Below are positions 24,484-32,110 of a stretch of DNA of 64,000 bases, piece by piece. Each line of letters opens with the position of its first letter. The stretch's first letter is position 1. The stretch spans positions 78,222 through 142,221 of the forward strand of contig JAVXHY010000003.1 in the NCBI GenBank assembly GCA_036656615.1, given 5' to 3'. The stretch comes from CAUPWF01 sp036656615 (GTDB lineage: Bacteria; Bacillota; Clostridia; Lachnospirales; Lachnospiraceae). The notes beneath the pieces were generated by a model. The model did not search any database. It was given only the letters and a program-made list of their open reading frames with translations, and was not told the origin of the DNA. A program made the translations under genes and the position numbers.

Positions 24484-25821
24484 TTATGCTACTCTATACA
24501 TGAAGCTTATTGCTTGTTTGACTTTCATTTCACGAGGTCTAGAGCGCCCAGGGCGAATAGGCGTTATATACCTGGCAATAAGTGACTCAATATCAGGTGG
24601 GATATTTACTTTCAATAGGAATTCGCGACATATATGTACTGCAACAGAAAAGTTAACTTTATACTCATATTTTCTAGTTCCCTTTTCTATGACTACATGC
24701 GAGGTAATCAATTCAGAAAAGTTATACATTATTAAACTAGAGAAAATTTCCTGTAGTATATATTCCACCTTTTTCGAATGAAAATGAAGTAATCCTACCG
24801 TATATTTTAAATCTCTAAATGAGGTTTCGATTCCCCATCTCATACCATATAGTTCCTTTAGGCTATCTGGAGGAAATTCATTTGCTTCGAGATTTGTTAC
24901 TACGACTTCATAAGAATCATTTGATATTGGGAATCGTACAATTCGAAATGGCAAATGATACAATACTGCAGCATCCGATTTTCTGCTTTTTAAAGGTAAA
25001 AAATCAAAAGTTTTATTATGAGCTATCCTGCGGAATGAGTTTCTTTGTTTTGTCAATTCTTTCATTTCATTTGTTTGCTTACGGGTAAGGTTCAAGTCTA
25101 TATACTCATCAAATTCCTCTGTAGCTGGTAACTCCAAACCGTGCAAAATCCCCGTTTTATGTTGGCTAAAATCCTTTACTCGTATTATATAAAACCAACC
25201 TTTTGCTTGGATATGAGCCATGTTATTATAAGCCTCATATCCTCTATCCATTATTACAATTGCTTTTCCCTTAATAGTAGACCTATCCACCATTTCAACC
25301 AGTGCTTTGTTTTCAAAGGCTTCCTTGCGCTTAAACACAATAGCATCTTCGTATGTATAAGTTAGCAGATTATATAGAGCATTTAAATGAAGTAGATTAT
25401 AAGGTCTAACCCCTTCTCGGGTTATGAAAAGAGAATCCTCATCTTTTAGATTAGTTGGGATTTGTATATCTGATCCATCAACAGCTAAAAGCTTATATCC
25501 TTTATAATTATCTTCTTGAGTAGTATGTGCTACGAAATCATGAAAAAGGCTTTCAAATGCAACTGGAAGTATTTTCTTTCGTTGCTGAACAAATGCTGAT
25601 GATGTTGCAGTGGTTGTGTTACAGCCAAACTGACGCAACAGTTCGTTGGATAAAGTGGTTCCTTCCATTGTTAGTAATGATAAGATCATACTTTCATAGG
25701 GCATTTTCCTATTTCTTGAAAAATCCGCTTTAGGATTAGAAACAAGTCCGGTCAAATCTTGTTTCTGCTTATCAATGATACTAAGCAATAAATTCTTTAG
25801 TTCTTGAGAATTACTGTTCAT
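24484..25821 (-). CDS. IS4-family DDE transposase
   Basis: This 445-residue transposase catalyses cut-and-paste movement of the element. The RNase-H-fold catalytic residues are visible: the first Asp in LAVDGSD (about residue 115), the second in VIMDRGYEAYN and the Glu in YGMRWGIETSFRDLK, which exactly fits the IS4 signature Y-(2)-R-(3)-E-(6)-K. The frame is intact with no stop or frameshift. AAGGAGG lies seven bases before ATG 25821. The 5' leader contains strong hairpins that may limit expression from outside transcription. Confidence 0.93.
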   Translation of the reverse strand: MNSNSQELKNLLLSIIDKQKQDLTGLVSNPKADFSRNRKMPYESMILSLLTMEGTTLSNELLRQFGCNTTTATSSAFVQQRKKILPVAFESLFHDFVAHTTQEDNYKGYKLLAVDGSDIQIPTNLKDEDSLFITREGVRPYNLLHLNALYNLLTYTYEDAIVFKRKEAFENKALVEMVDRSTIKGKAIVIMDRGYEAYNNMAHIQAKGWFYIIRVKDFSQHKTGILHGLELPATEEFDEYIDLNLTRKQTNEMKELTKQRNSFRRIAHNKTFDFLPLKSRKSDAAVLYHLPFRIVRFPISNDSYEVVVTNLEANEFPPDSLKELYGMRWGIETSFRDLKYTVGLLHFHSKKVEYILQEIFSSLIMYNFSELITSHVVIEKGTRKYEYKVNFSVAVHICREFLLKVNIPPDIESLIARYITPIRPGRSRPREMKVKQAISFMYRVA

Positions 25822-25831
25822 GCCATGTCCT

Positions 25832-25909
25832 CCTTGTAAAAAGATTTATTCTTCTAATTACAAGGGCCGCTTTAACTACTTCTTAAATACATCAGTAGTT
25901 AAAGCGGCC
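25832..25909 (-). promoter_or_regulatory. Leader hairpins upstream of the transposase
   Basis: A perfect 16-base-pair stem (25865-25880 with 25894-25909) lies about 45 bases before the transposase start. A second, mutually overlapping stem (CCTTGTAA and TTACAAGG, complement of 25858-25865 and 25832-25839) covers the first bases of the transposase ribosome site. Read on the plus strand the long stem is followed by seven Ts and could also terminate antisense transcription. Confidence 0.55.
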
Positions 25910-25947
25910 GCATTTTTTTGCATATTTGTCAATGCTTTTTACAGAAA

Positions 25948-25984
25948 AAAATCCCACACCACATTTTACTGTGATGTGAGATTT
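25948..25984 (-). terminator. Terminator just inside the IS right end
   Basis: On the minus strand AAATCTCACATCACA pairs with TGTGGTGTGGGATTT across a short loop, with one or two mismatches, and a T-run follows. It would stop his-operon transcripts from entering the transposase gene, and so takes the place of the terminator the IS has split. Confidence 0.7.
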
Positions 25985-26002
25985 CTTAACTTAATGCCAT
26001 TG
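25985..26002 (-). repeat. Right terminal inverted repeat of the IS
   Basis: Exact inverted copy of 24317-24334, marking the right boundary of the element. Confidence 0.9.
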
Positions 26003-26012
26003 GGATCTTCCG
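26003..26012 (+). repeat. Target-site repeat, right copy
   Basis: GGATCTTCCG adjoins the right end of the IS and differs from the left copy (24307-24316) at one position. Confidence 0.65.
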
Positions 26013-26022
26013 CGGGGATTTT

Positions 26023-26328
26023 TTATAACTTATTCCAGACTTCTACTACATTTATTTGGTATGTAATTTCATCACAAATCAGTTGGGTATCAATATGTTT
26101 AAATGAAGCATGCTGATAATCCATTCCAACAAAACAAAGAAATAATAATACACACATAATGATACGAAGACTAAGGCTAGATGTATGTAAAACATCATCG
26201 TCGTCTTCATATAAGGCACCATAAATGGCACGGTGTCGTGGGTGGATAGCCGGTGGTGTTCTGCGATCACTATATTGCTCTCTTGCATTGTTCAGCAGTT
26301 CCTTACGGCGCTTTTCAGACTCATTCAT
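26023..26328 (-). CDS. Small single-pass membrane protein, unknown function
   Basis: I do not recognise a family. The 101 residues begin with a charged cytoplasmic part (NESEKRRKELLNNAREQYSDRR), then an acidic EDDDD stretch, then one hydrophobic segment (LRIIMCVLLFLCFVGM, about residues 60-75) and a short outer tail. ATG 26328 has GGAG nine bases upstream; a TTG at 26343 without a ribosome site is less likely. It follows the his fusion gene after 83 bases on the same strand and is probably its cotranscribed neighbour. The IS lies immediately downstream. Confidence 0.65.
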   Translation of the reverse strand: MNESEKRRKELLNNAREQYSDRRTPPAIHPRHRAIYGALYEDDDDVLHTSSLSLRIIMCVLLFLCFVGMDYQHASFKHIDTQLICDEITYQINVVEVWNKL

Positions 26329-26411
26329 ATTGGGGTACTCCAATTAACAAATATGGTTTATCACAATATATGTGTTGTGTTCATTTGATATACAAATTCT
26401 TCGGTATTTTA

Positions 26412-27695
26412 TTATCTGTCTGCTAATTCTCTTGTGATATCTTCCCATGTTACACCCTTTTCAACCATGAGGACCATCGCGTGATATAAGAAATCTGAGA
26501 GTTCATATTTCACTTCTTCGGGGTTCGTATTCTTAGCTGCAATCACAAGCTCTGTTGCTTCTTCCCCTATTTTCTTTAATATTTTATCAATTCCTTTATC
26601 AAATAAATAGTTTGTATAAGAGCCTTCTTTCGGATGAAGCTTTCGTTCTTGAATGGTATTATATACCGATTCAAACACTTGCAGTGGATTTGTTTCATCA
26701 TAATCAGTACCAACAAGAGGCTGGAAAAAGCAGGTTGGATTTCCAGTGTGGCAGGCAACACCAATTTGGTTTACTTTTGCAAGTAAGGTATCTTTATCAC
26801 AATCAATGGTCAGAGATTTAACATATTGATAATGACCCGAGGTTTCTCCTTTAACCCATAATTCCTGTCGACTACGACTGTAATAGGCCATTTTTCCGGT
26901 TTTGATGGTATGGTAGAAGGCTTCTTCATTCATGTAGGCCATCATCAGAACTTCACCGGTTTTATACTCTTGTACAATAACAGGAAGTAATCCATCGGAA
27001 TTTAAAGTGAATTCTGAGAAATCCATCATGCTTTCAAAAGAGGTCATTCGGATTTCTTCATGGGTGCATTTTTCTTTAAAATCCACAAAATCCATATCTT
27101 TTTGGCTGACAAATCGACCAGATAAACCTTTGACACCTGGACATTTTAGTATTTTATATAATTCTATTTCCTCCATTGCATCGGTAACGATTACACAGGG
27201 GATATTCGTAATATTCATAACAGAATTCAAGTCTAGACGGTGCATAAATACAATTTCACTACTGAATTGATCAATCAGGTGCTGTTGTTTAAATAATGCG
27301 TCAAAATCATTTAGAGATACAGCTATTTTTTCTTTCCCGAATCTTTTTGCGGATTCTTCTATCATATCTATGGAGGCCGGCTTAGAAAAATTAAGCATGG
27401 CTCTTTTGGCTCCGGCATAGAGAATTTTCTTTACATCTTCCTGACGTTTAATATTGCCACCTACAATCATAGGAATACAAATAACTCGATTAATTTTTTT
27501 GATTAAATCAATGGTTTCTTCGTGGTCTTCTTCTGTGGTAGAGAGGTCGAAAATAATTAATTCATCTGCTCCGTGATCACTATAATATTTTCCGAGTTCA
27601 ATAACATTTTCTGATATTACTTCATTATCATCGAACCATTTTACAGCTTTTCCCTGAATAATAAAAATACAGGGGATTAATCTTTTATAACTCAT
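26412..27695 (-). CDS. HisF-like domain fused to HisI-HisE (phosphoribosyl-AMP cyclohydrolase / phosphoribosyl-ATP pyrophosphatase)
   Basis: The C-terminal half is a bifunctional HisIE: the cyclohydrolase part includes YYSRSRQELWVKGETSGH, the metal motif DCDKDT and the Cys pair in GVACHTGNPTCF; the pyrophosphatase part ends with KKIGEEATELVIAAKN and LSDFLYHAMVLM. About 225 N-terminal residues resemble a HisF/HisA barrel (KRLIPC, GADELIIFDLS, IPMIVGGNI). The catalytic Asp11 of HisF is Phe11 (PCIFI), and the second Asp of the VAID motif is Asn (VSLND), so the barrel is probably not a cyclase. I start it at ATG 27695 after AAAGGAG, giving 427 residues; the longer frame to 27752 overlaps hisB. 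Confidence 0.88.
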   Translation of the reverse strand: MSYKRLIPCIFIIQGKAVKWFDDNEVISENVIELGKYYSDHGADELIIFDLSTTEEDHEETIDLIKKINRVICIPMIVGGNIKRQEDVKKILYAGAKRAMLNFSKPASIDMIEESAKRFGKEKIAVSLNDFDALFKQQHLIDQFSSEIVFMHRLDLNSVMNITNIPCVIVTDAMEEIELYKILKCPGVKGLSGRFVSQKDMDFVDFKEKCTHEEIRMTSFESMMDFSEFTLNSDGLLPVIVQEYKTGEVLMMAYMNEEAFYHTIKTGKMAYYSRSRQELWVKGETSGHYQYVKSLTIDCDKDTLLAKVNQIGVACHTGNPTCFFQPLVGTDYDETNPLQVFESVYNTIQERKLHPKEGSYTNYLFDKGIDKILKKIGEEATELVIAAKNTNPEEVKYELSDFLYHAMVLMVEKGVTWEDITRELADR

Positions 27696-27723
27696 TGCTC
27701 TTTCTCCTTTTGTAAAATTCATT

Positions 27724-28314
27724 TTACAGACTTCCTTTTGTGGACCAAACATCCTTCATACGTGGTTCTTCTTTTGTTGCTTCATCCAATGCTTTAGCAA
27801 AGGATTTAAAAAGTGCTTCTGCAAGATGGTGATTATTTTGTCCGTCTAATATTTTTAAATGTAGATTCATTGCAGCACTATAGCTCACCGCGTAGAAGAA
27901 TTCTCGTATCATTTCTGTATCCAAATCTCCTACTTTTTCTACGGAAAAATCAACCTGATAGTTCAGATATGGGCGTCCTGACAAATCAATTGCACAAAGT
28001 GCCAAGGTTTCATCCATAGGAAGCAAAAAACTGCCATAACGTTTGATCCCTTTTTTCTCACCTAAGGCCTGATGAATGGCCTGGCCAAGTACAATTCCCA
28101 TATCTTCAATGGTGTGATGACAATCCACATCCAAATCGCCGTCAATATGAACATCTAAATCAAATAATCCATGGCGTGCAAATCCATCTAGCATATGGTC
28201 AAAAAATCCTATTCCGGTGTGAATATTCGTTATGCCTTGCCCATCTATATTTAAGGTTACTACAATATTTGTTTCCTTTGTTTTTCTAGTACATAATGCA
28301 ATTCGTTTTTCCAT
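27724..28314 (-). CDS. hisB: Imidazoleglycerol-phosphate dehydratase
   Basis: HisB removes water from imidazole-glycerol phosphate in histidine synthesis. The two metal-binding repeats are clear (GFFDHMLDGFARHG, DCHHTIEDMGI, and SGRPYLNY, NNHHLAEALFKSFAKAL). At 196 residues it is the monofunctional dehydratase, without the phosphatase domain found in enterobacteria. GGAGG precedes ATG 28314. It lies in hisZ-hisG-hisD-hisB-fusion order. Confidence 0.97.
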   Translation of the reverse strand: MEKRIALCTRKTKETNIVVTLNIDGQGITNIHTGIGFFDHMLDGFARHGLFDLDVHIDGDLDVDCHHTIEDMGIVLGQAIHQALGEKKGIKRYGSFLLPMDETLALCAIDLSGRPYLNYQVDFSVEKVGDLDTEMIREFFYAVSYSAAMNLHLKILDGQNNHHLAEALFKSFAKALDEATKEEPRMKDVWSTKGSL

Positions 28315-28328
28315 ATCTGCCTCCTTAT

Positions 28329-29624
28329 TTATTCATTTTCAAATCGTACATGGATGGAATTGGCATGTGCGGTTAGATGTTCTGCATGTGCAAATGTTTC
28401 AATGTCTAGATGTACAGCTTCCAAAGCATTTTTAGAATATGCGATAATACTGGATTTCTTAATAAAATCATCTACCGACAGAGGGGAGAAGAACTTTGCT
28501 GTTCCATTGGTGGGTAATACATGGTTTGGTCCTGCAAAGTAGTCACCTAGTGGCTCACAGCTATATTCTCCAATGAAAATCGCACCAGCATTGCGAATCT
28601 TTGTCATAATGTCGTAGGGATTTGCCGTCATGATTTCTACGTGTTCAGAGGCAATTTCATTGGTTATGGAAATGGCTTCGTCCATGGTATTGGCAATGAG
28701 TATATAACCATAATGATCTAAAGACTTTTGCATGATTTCCGTACGTGATAATTCACCTAGAAATACATCAACTGCCTGTGAAACTTGTCCAGCTAATTCT
28801 TCACTTGTAGTAACTAAAATAGCAGAAGCTAACTCATCATGTTCTGCCTGTGAAAGCAAATCAGCGGCAACAAATCGTGGATTGGCTGTTTCATCTGCAA
28901 GAACAAGGATTTCACTTGGTCCAGCAATGGCATCTATACTCACGAGACCATAGACTGCTTTCTTGGCTAAGGCTACATAGATGTTGCCCGGGCCAACAAT
29001 TTTATCTACTTTGGGAATACTTTCAGTTCCATAAGCCATGGCACCAATAGCCTGTGCTCCACCTACTTTGTAAATGGAAGTTGCTCCGGCTTCTCTTGCG
29101 GCAACTAAAGTATGAGAATTCACCTTTCCATCCTGATTTGGTGGAGTTGTCATAATGATTTCCTCCACTCCAGCTACCTTTGCTGGTACAATATTCATCA
29201 ATACAGAGGAAGGGTATACTGCTTTACCACCAGGTACATAGACACCTACCCGTTGCAGAGGTGTAACTTTTTGTCCTAACATGGTACCATCTGGTTTGCT
29301 GTCAAACCAACTATATTGCATTTGCTTTGCATGATAAGAAGTAATGTTCTTCATAGCTTTTCGTATTACAGCTAATAAATCATCACTGGTTTCTTCATAT
29401 GCCAATGCAATTTCTTCTTCCGTCACTAAAATACTATCTTTTGTAATGGCTGCTTTGTCAAACATTTGAGTATACTTAAAAACAGCTTGATCTTTATGTA
29501 GCTTTACCTGTTCTAAGATATCAGCAACTGCATGTTCATATTCTCCATAGTGGTTGGGACTTCGTTTTAATAAATCCTCTAATAAATTCTTTTTGGTATC
29601 TTCATTTAAACGTTGTATTTTCAA
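28329..29624 (-). CDS. hisD: Histidinol dehydrogenase
   Basis: HisD oxidises histidinol to histidine in two NAD-dependent steps. VGVYVPGGKAVYPSSVLMN, KVGGAQAIGAMAYGTE, KIVGPGNIYVA, the Zn-site region AGPSEILVLAD with LLSQAEHD, and HVEIM are all present. At 431 residues it is complete. The start is TTG 29624, seven bases after GGAGG, and the TTGA overlap with the hisG stop indicates coupled translation. Confidence 0.97.
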   Translation of the reverse strand: MKIQRLNEDTKKNLLEDLLKRSPNHYGEYEHAVADILEQVKLHKDQAVFKYTQMFDKAAITKDSILVTEEEIALAYEETSDDLLAVIRKAMKNITSYHAKQMQYSWFDSKPDGTMLGQKVTPLQRVGVYVPGGKAVYPSSVLMNIVPAKVAGVEEIIMTTPPNQDGKVNSHTLVAAREAGATSIYKVGGAQAIGAMAYGTESIPKVDKIVGPGNIYVALAKKAVYGLVSIDAIAGPSEILVLADETANPRFVAADLLSQAEHDELASAILVTTSEELAGQVSQAVDVFLGELSRTEIMQKSLDHYGYILIANTMDEAISITNEIASEHVEIMTANPYDIMTKIRNAGAIFIGEYSCEPLGDYFAGPNHVLPTNGTAKFFSPLSVDDFIKKSSIIAYSKNALEAVHLDIETFAHAEHLTAHANSIHVRFENE

Positions 29625-30271
29625 TGTTTGTCCTCCTGTAAAAGAGCTCTCAATTCCGTAATCAATGTTTTAATCCGATCATTTTCCATTTGCATGCTAA
29701 CTGGATTTACAATGACTCGGGCAGATAGTGGACATATTTTTTCTAAGACCTCTAGACCATTTTCACGAAGAGTAGAACCAGTTTCTACAATATCCACAAT
29801 TACTTCAGAAAGTCCTACTATAGGTGCTAATTCAATGGAACCATTTAATTTAATGATTTCTACTGTTTGATGTTTTTTGTTATAGAAATAATCCTTGGCA
29901 ATCAGTGGATATTTAGTAGCTACCCTTATAAGCTCGTGGTGCAAAAGCAAGTCTTTTGCCTCTTTGGGTCCACAAACACACATATTGCACTTACCAAATC
30001 CTAAATCTAGAACCTCATGTACTTTTTTTCCTTCTTCAATAATCGTGTCTTTTCCAACTACACCAATATCTGCAACTCCATATTCTACATAAGTAGGTAC
30101 ATCAGGTCCTTTTGCTAAAAAAAACTGAAGCTTTAATTCTTCATTTACAAAAATTAGTTTGCGGGAATTCTTATCTTTCATTTCTTCACAGGTAATTCCT
30201 AGTCGCTCTAACAATTCTAATGTTTGATTAGCCAAACGCCCTTTTGTCAGGGCAAATGTTAAATATCTCAT
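29621..30271 (-). CDS. hisG: ATP phosphoribosyltransferase, short form (catalytic subunit)
   Basis: HisG makes the first committed intermediate of histidine synthesis. This 216-residue protein has the catalytic core (LTFALTKGRLANQTLELLERLG, VEYGVADIGVVGKD, and the phosphate loop DIVETGSTLRENGLEV) but lacks the C-terminal regulatory domain. Such short forms need HisZ, whose gene is directly upstream. GAGG precedes ATG 30271. Feedback inhibition by histidine would then act through HisZ. Confidence 0.97.
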   Translation of the reverse strand: MRYLTFALTKGRLANQTLELLERLGITCEEMKDKNSRKLIFVNEELKLQFFLAKGPDVPTYVEYGVADIGVVGKDTIIEEGKKVHEVLDLGFGKCNMCVCGPKEAKDLLLHHELIRVATKYPLIAKDYFYNKKHQTVEIIKLNGSIELAPIVGLSEVIVDIVETGSTLRENGLEVLEKICPLSARVIVNPVSMQMENDRIKTLITELRALLQEDKH

Positions 30272-30281
30272 GTTTTGTTCC

Positions 30282-31547
30282 TCATTTTGTGTTAACGGTA
30301 TTGTTCCATGGTACTATTTTTTCTTCATCAGTATGCAAATTTATCATTACAATTTCTTCCTGCTTTTTTAAGTATAACATATTTCCGGATAAATTGCGTT
30401 TCCCATATGTGATATAATCCGCAAGTGATTTCTGTTCTTCTTGTTTTACCAGCTCTGTATTCTTTCCTTTTTCTCTGAAATCCCGAGCAAGAGAAATGGC
30501 CCAATCACGAGTTTCTGGCTCATATACAATCAAGGTATTTTCTTTTTCATATGTAATGTTTATTTTCTGTCTAGTCAATGCACTCATCAATTCATCAATT
30601 ACAATGGCAAAACCAATGGAAGGTGACTGCTGTCCGAACTTTTCAATTAGATGGTCGTAACGTCCACCTTTTACAACAGCATCACCAGTTCCAAAGGTAT
30701 ATCCTCTGAAAATAATTCCAGTGTAATATCCATAAGTCCCACTGGTACTTAAATCAAAGGAAACATAATCGGCTGCTCCATAAGATTTTAAAATATCATA
30801 AATGGAAATAAGCCTGGAAATAGCTTCTGTTGCTTTTATATTTGGCGCATACTTCATTGCTTTTTGGAGAACCTCTTTGCCACCTACTAATTCTGGAAGC
30901 ATATGAAATATTTCTTTCATATGAGGTGTAATAAGGGTTTGGTCAAGTAACTCTTCTACCCCAAAATAATTACGATTAATAATTAATTCTCTGATTTGTT
31001 CTTCCACATCTTCTTCTAAATTCGCTTCATCCATCAGACTTTGAAAAAAGTCAACATGACCAACGCTTACCTGAAAATCTTCTAAGCCAACTTTCTTTAG
31101 ACTATCCACAACTAATGCAAGCATCTCTGCATCAGCTTCTATAGAATCATCACCAATCAATTCAGCACCTAATTGGGTGTTTTCTTTTAGCAGACCCTGA
31201 TAGCTGGAATGGTTGATAAAGGTATTACCCATATAACATAAGCGAACCGGAAAATCTTCCTTTTCGTATAAAGTTGCGGCTGCTCGTGCAATGGAAGGAG
31301 TAATGTCTGGTCTTAAAACCAAAGTATTGCCATCTCGATCAAAGAATTTATACAATTCTTTGGAAGAAATAGTACCGATTTCCTTGCGAAACACATCAAA
31401 ATATTCAAAAGTAGGTGTTTGAATATCATGATATCCATAAAGCTGCAGGGAGCTGTGTAAATTATTCTGTAGTGATAATTTTTTTTCGCATTCCATGTTA
31501 TAAATATCCCGAACACCTTCCGGTGTATGTAATAATTGTTGTCTCAT
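30282..31547 (-). CDS. hisZ: ATP phosphoribosyltransferase regulatory subunit HisZ
   Basis: HisZ is a histidyl-tRNA-synthetase paralogue without aminoacylation activity that activates short HisG and carries histidine control. The class II core is visible (LLHTPEGVRDIYN, LVLRPDITPSIARAAATLY, RLCYMGNTF, and GRYDHLIEKFGQ). It lacks the anticodon-binding end of real HisRS. I use ATG 31547, eight bases after GGGG, rather than 31553. It is the first his gene; recU lies 22 bases upstream on the same strand. Confidence 0.94.
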   Translation of the reverse strand: MRQQLLHTPEGVRDIYNMECEKKLSLQNNLHSSLQLYGYHDIQTPTFEYFDVFRKEIGTISSKELYKFFDRDGNTLVLRPDITPSIARAAATLYEKEDFPVRLCYMGNTFINHSSYQGLLKENTQLGAELIGDDSIEADAEMLALVVDSLKKVGLEDFQVSVGHVDFFQSLMDEANLEEDVEEQIRELIINRNYFGVEELLDQTLITPHMKEIFHMLPELVGGKEVLQKAMKYAPNIKATEAISRLISIYDILKSYGAADYVSFDLSTSGTYGYYTGIIFRGYTFGTGDAVVKGGRYDHLIEKFGQQSPSIGFAIVIDELMSALTRQKINITYEKENTLIVYEPETRDWAISLARDFREKGKNTELVKQEEQKSLADYITYGKRNLSGNMLYLKKQEEIVMINLHTDEEKIVPWNNTVNTK

Positions 31548-31569
31548 TCTCATTACCCCTTTACTGAAT

Positions 31570-32106
31570 TTAATTAGTTCGATTTTCTAAATCCTTTTGT
31601 ATTGCATCTAAATATGGGATGAAGCATCCATTTGACAGAGATATAAAATAAGCTTCATCTAATTCTTCATATCGTATGCTTTTGCGTCCACCTTGTTTCC
31701 CTCGTTCCCAAAATTTCAGCATTTCTACATATCTCATATAATAGACTATATTTTTCTGACTATAATAAATAATTAGAAATGCAATTCCCTTTTGTTTTTC
31801 AAAATTTCCCATAAAGGTTACCTGATGTTCATGGATATTTTGCAAGGGAAAGGTGTCCATATTACATTCTTTTGCATCAAAGCATACAGGAATCCCCTGT
31901 ACAGCTCCAATATAATCGACGGTGCTTCGCTGTTCAAAGTAAGCCAATGTAATTTGTCTGTTTTCTTTATCTATTCGAACAGGTGTGATAGGCGTTGGTA
32001 TTTTTTGTATCAATGCCAGTCCTTTCTCCTGATATCGTTCATTGGTACGATTCACGAGTTCTTCTAAAGTGGAGCCTCGAAGCCCTCTTGAATTCCATGT
32101 TCCCAT
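31570..32106 (-). CDS. recU: Holliday junction resolvase RecU
   Basis: RecU cleaves Holliday junctions in Firmicutes, working with RuvAB (also encoded in this window). The N-terminal SRGLRGSTLEELVNRTNERY and the nuclease core DYIGAVQGIPVCFDAKE (with the Asp/Glu/Lys set) fit the family. At 178 residues it is slightly short compared with Bacillus RecU (about 206). AGGGGA precedes the ATG. It is separated by 5 bases from the upstream pseudouridine synthase gene. Confidence 0.9.
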   Translation of the reverse strand: MGTWNSRGLRGSTLEELVNRTNERYQEKGLALIQKIPTPITPVRIDKENRQITLAYFEQRSTVDYIGAVQGIPVCFDAKECNMDTFPLQNIHEHQVTFMGNFEKQKGIAFLIIYYSQKNIVYYMRYVEMLKFWERGKQGGRKSIRYEELDEAYFISLSNGCFIPYLDAIQKDLENRTN

Positions 32107-32110
32107 AGCG

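Larger units (their letters stand above)
24317..26002 (-). mobile_element. IS4-family insertion sequence, complete (1686 bp)
   Basis: The element is bounded by perfect 18-base inverted repeats (CAATGGCATTAAGTTAAG at 24317-24334, its complement at 25985-26002) and near-identical 10-base target repeats. It carries one intact transposase gene. A terminator hairpin sits just inside each end (24341-24385 and 25948-25984), and a third long hairpin precedes the transposase. It appears intact and possibly active. Its insertion point is the loop of a terminator. The family is assigned from the transposase Y-2-R-3-E-6-K signature. Confidence 0.92.
24294..26024 (-). terminator. Rho-independent terminator split by an insertion sequence
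   Basis: Joined on the minus strand, AAAAAATCCCCGC (complement of 26012-26024) and GTGTGGATTTTTT (complement of 24294-24306) would form a 13-pair stem with one C-U mismatch, one G-U pair and a trailing T-run. This is a classic terminator for the his/small-membrane-protein unit. The IS element with its target repeats now lies in the loop, so the arms are about 1.7 kb apart. Confidence 0.7.

Noticed and set aside
27696..27752. 19-codon extension of the HisF-like/HisIE fusion
   Set aside because: It overlaps the end of hisB; AAAGGAG directly upstream of ATG 27695 fixes the start and the HisF alignment begins there.
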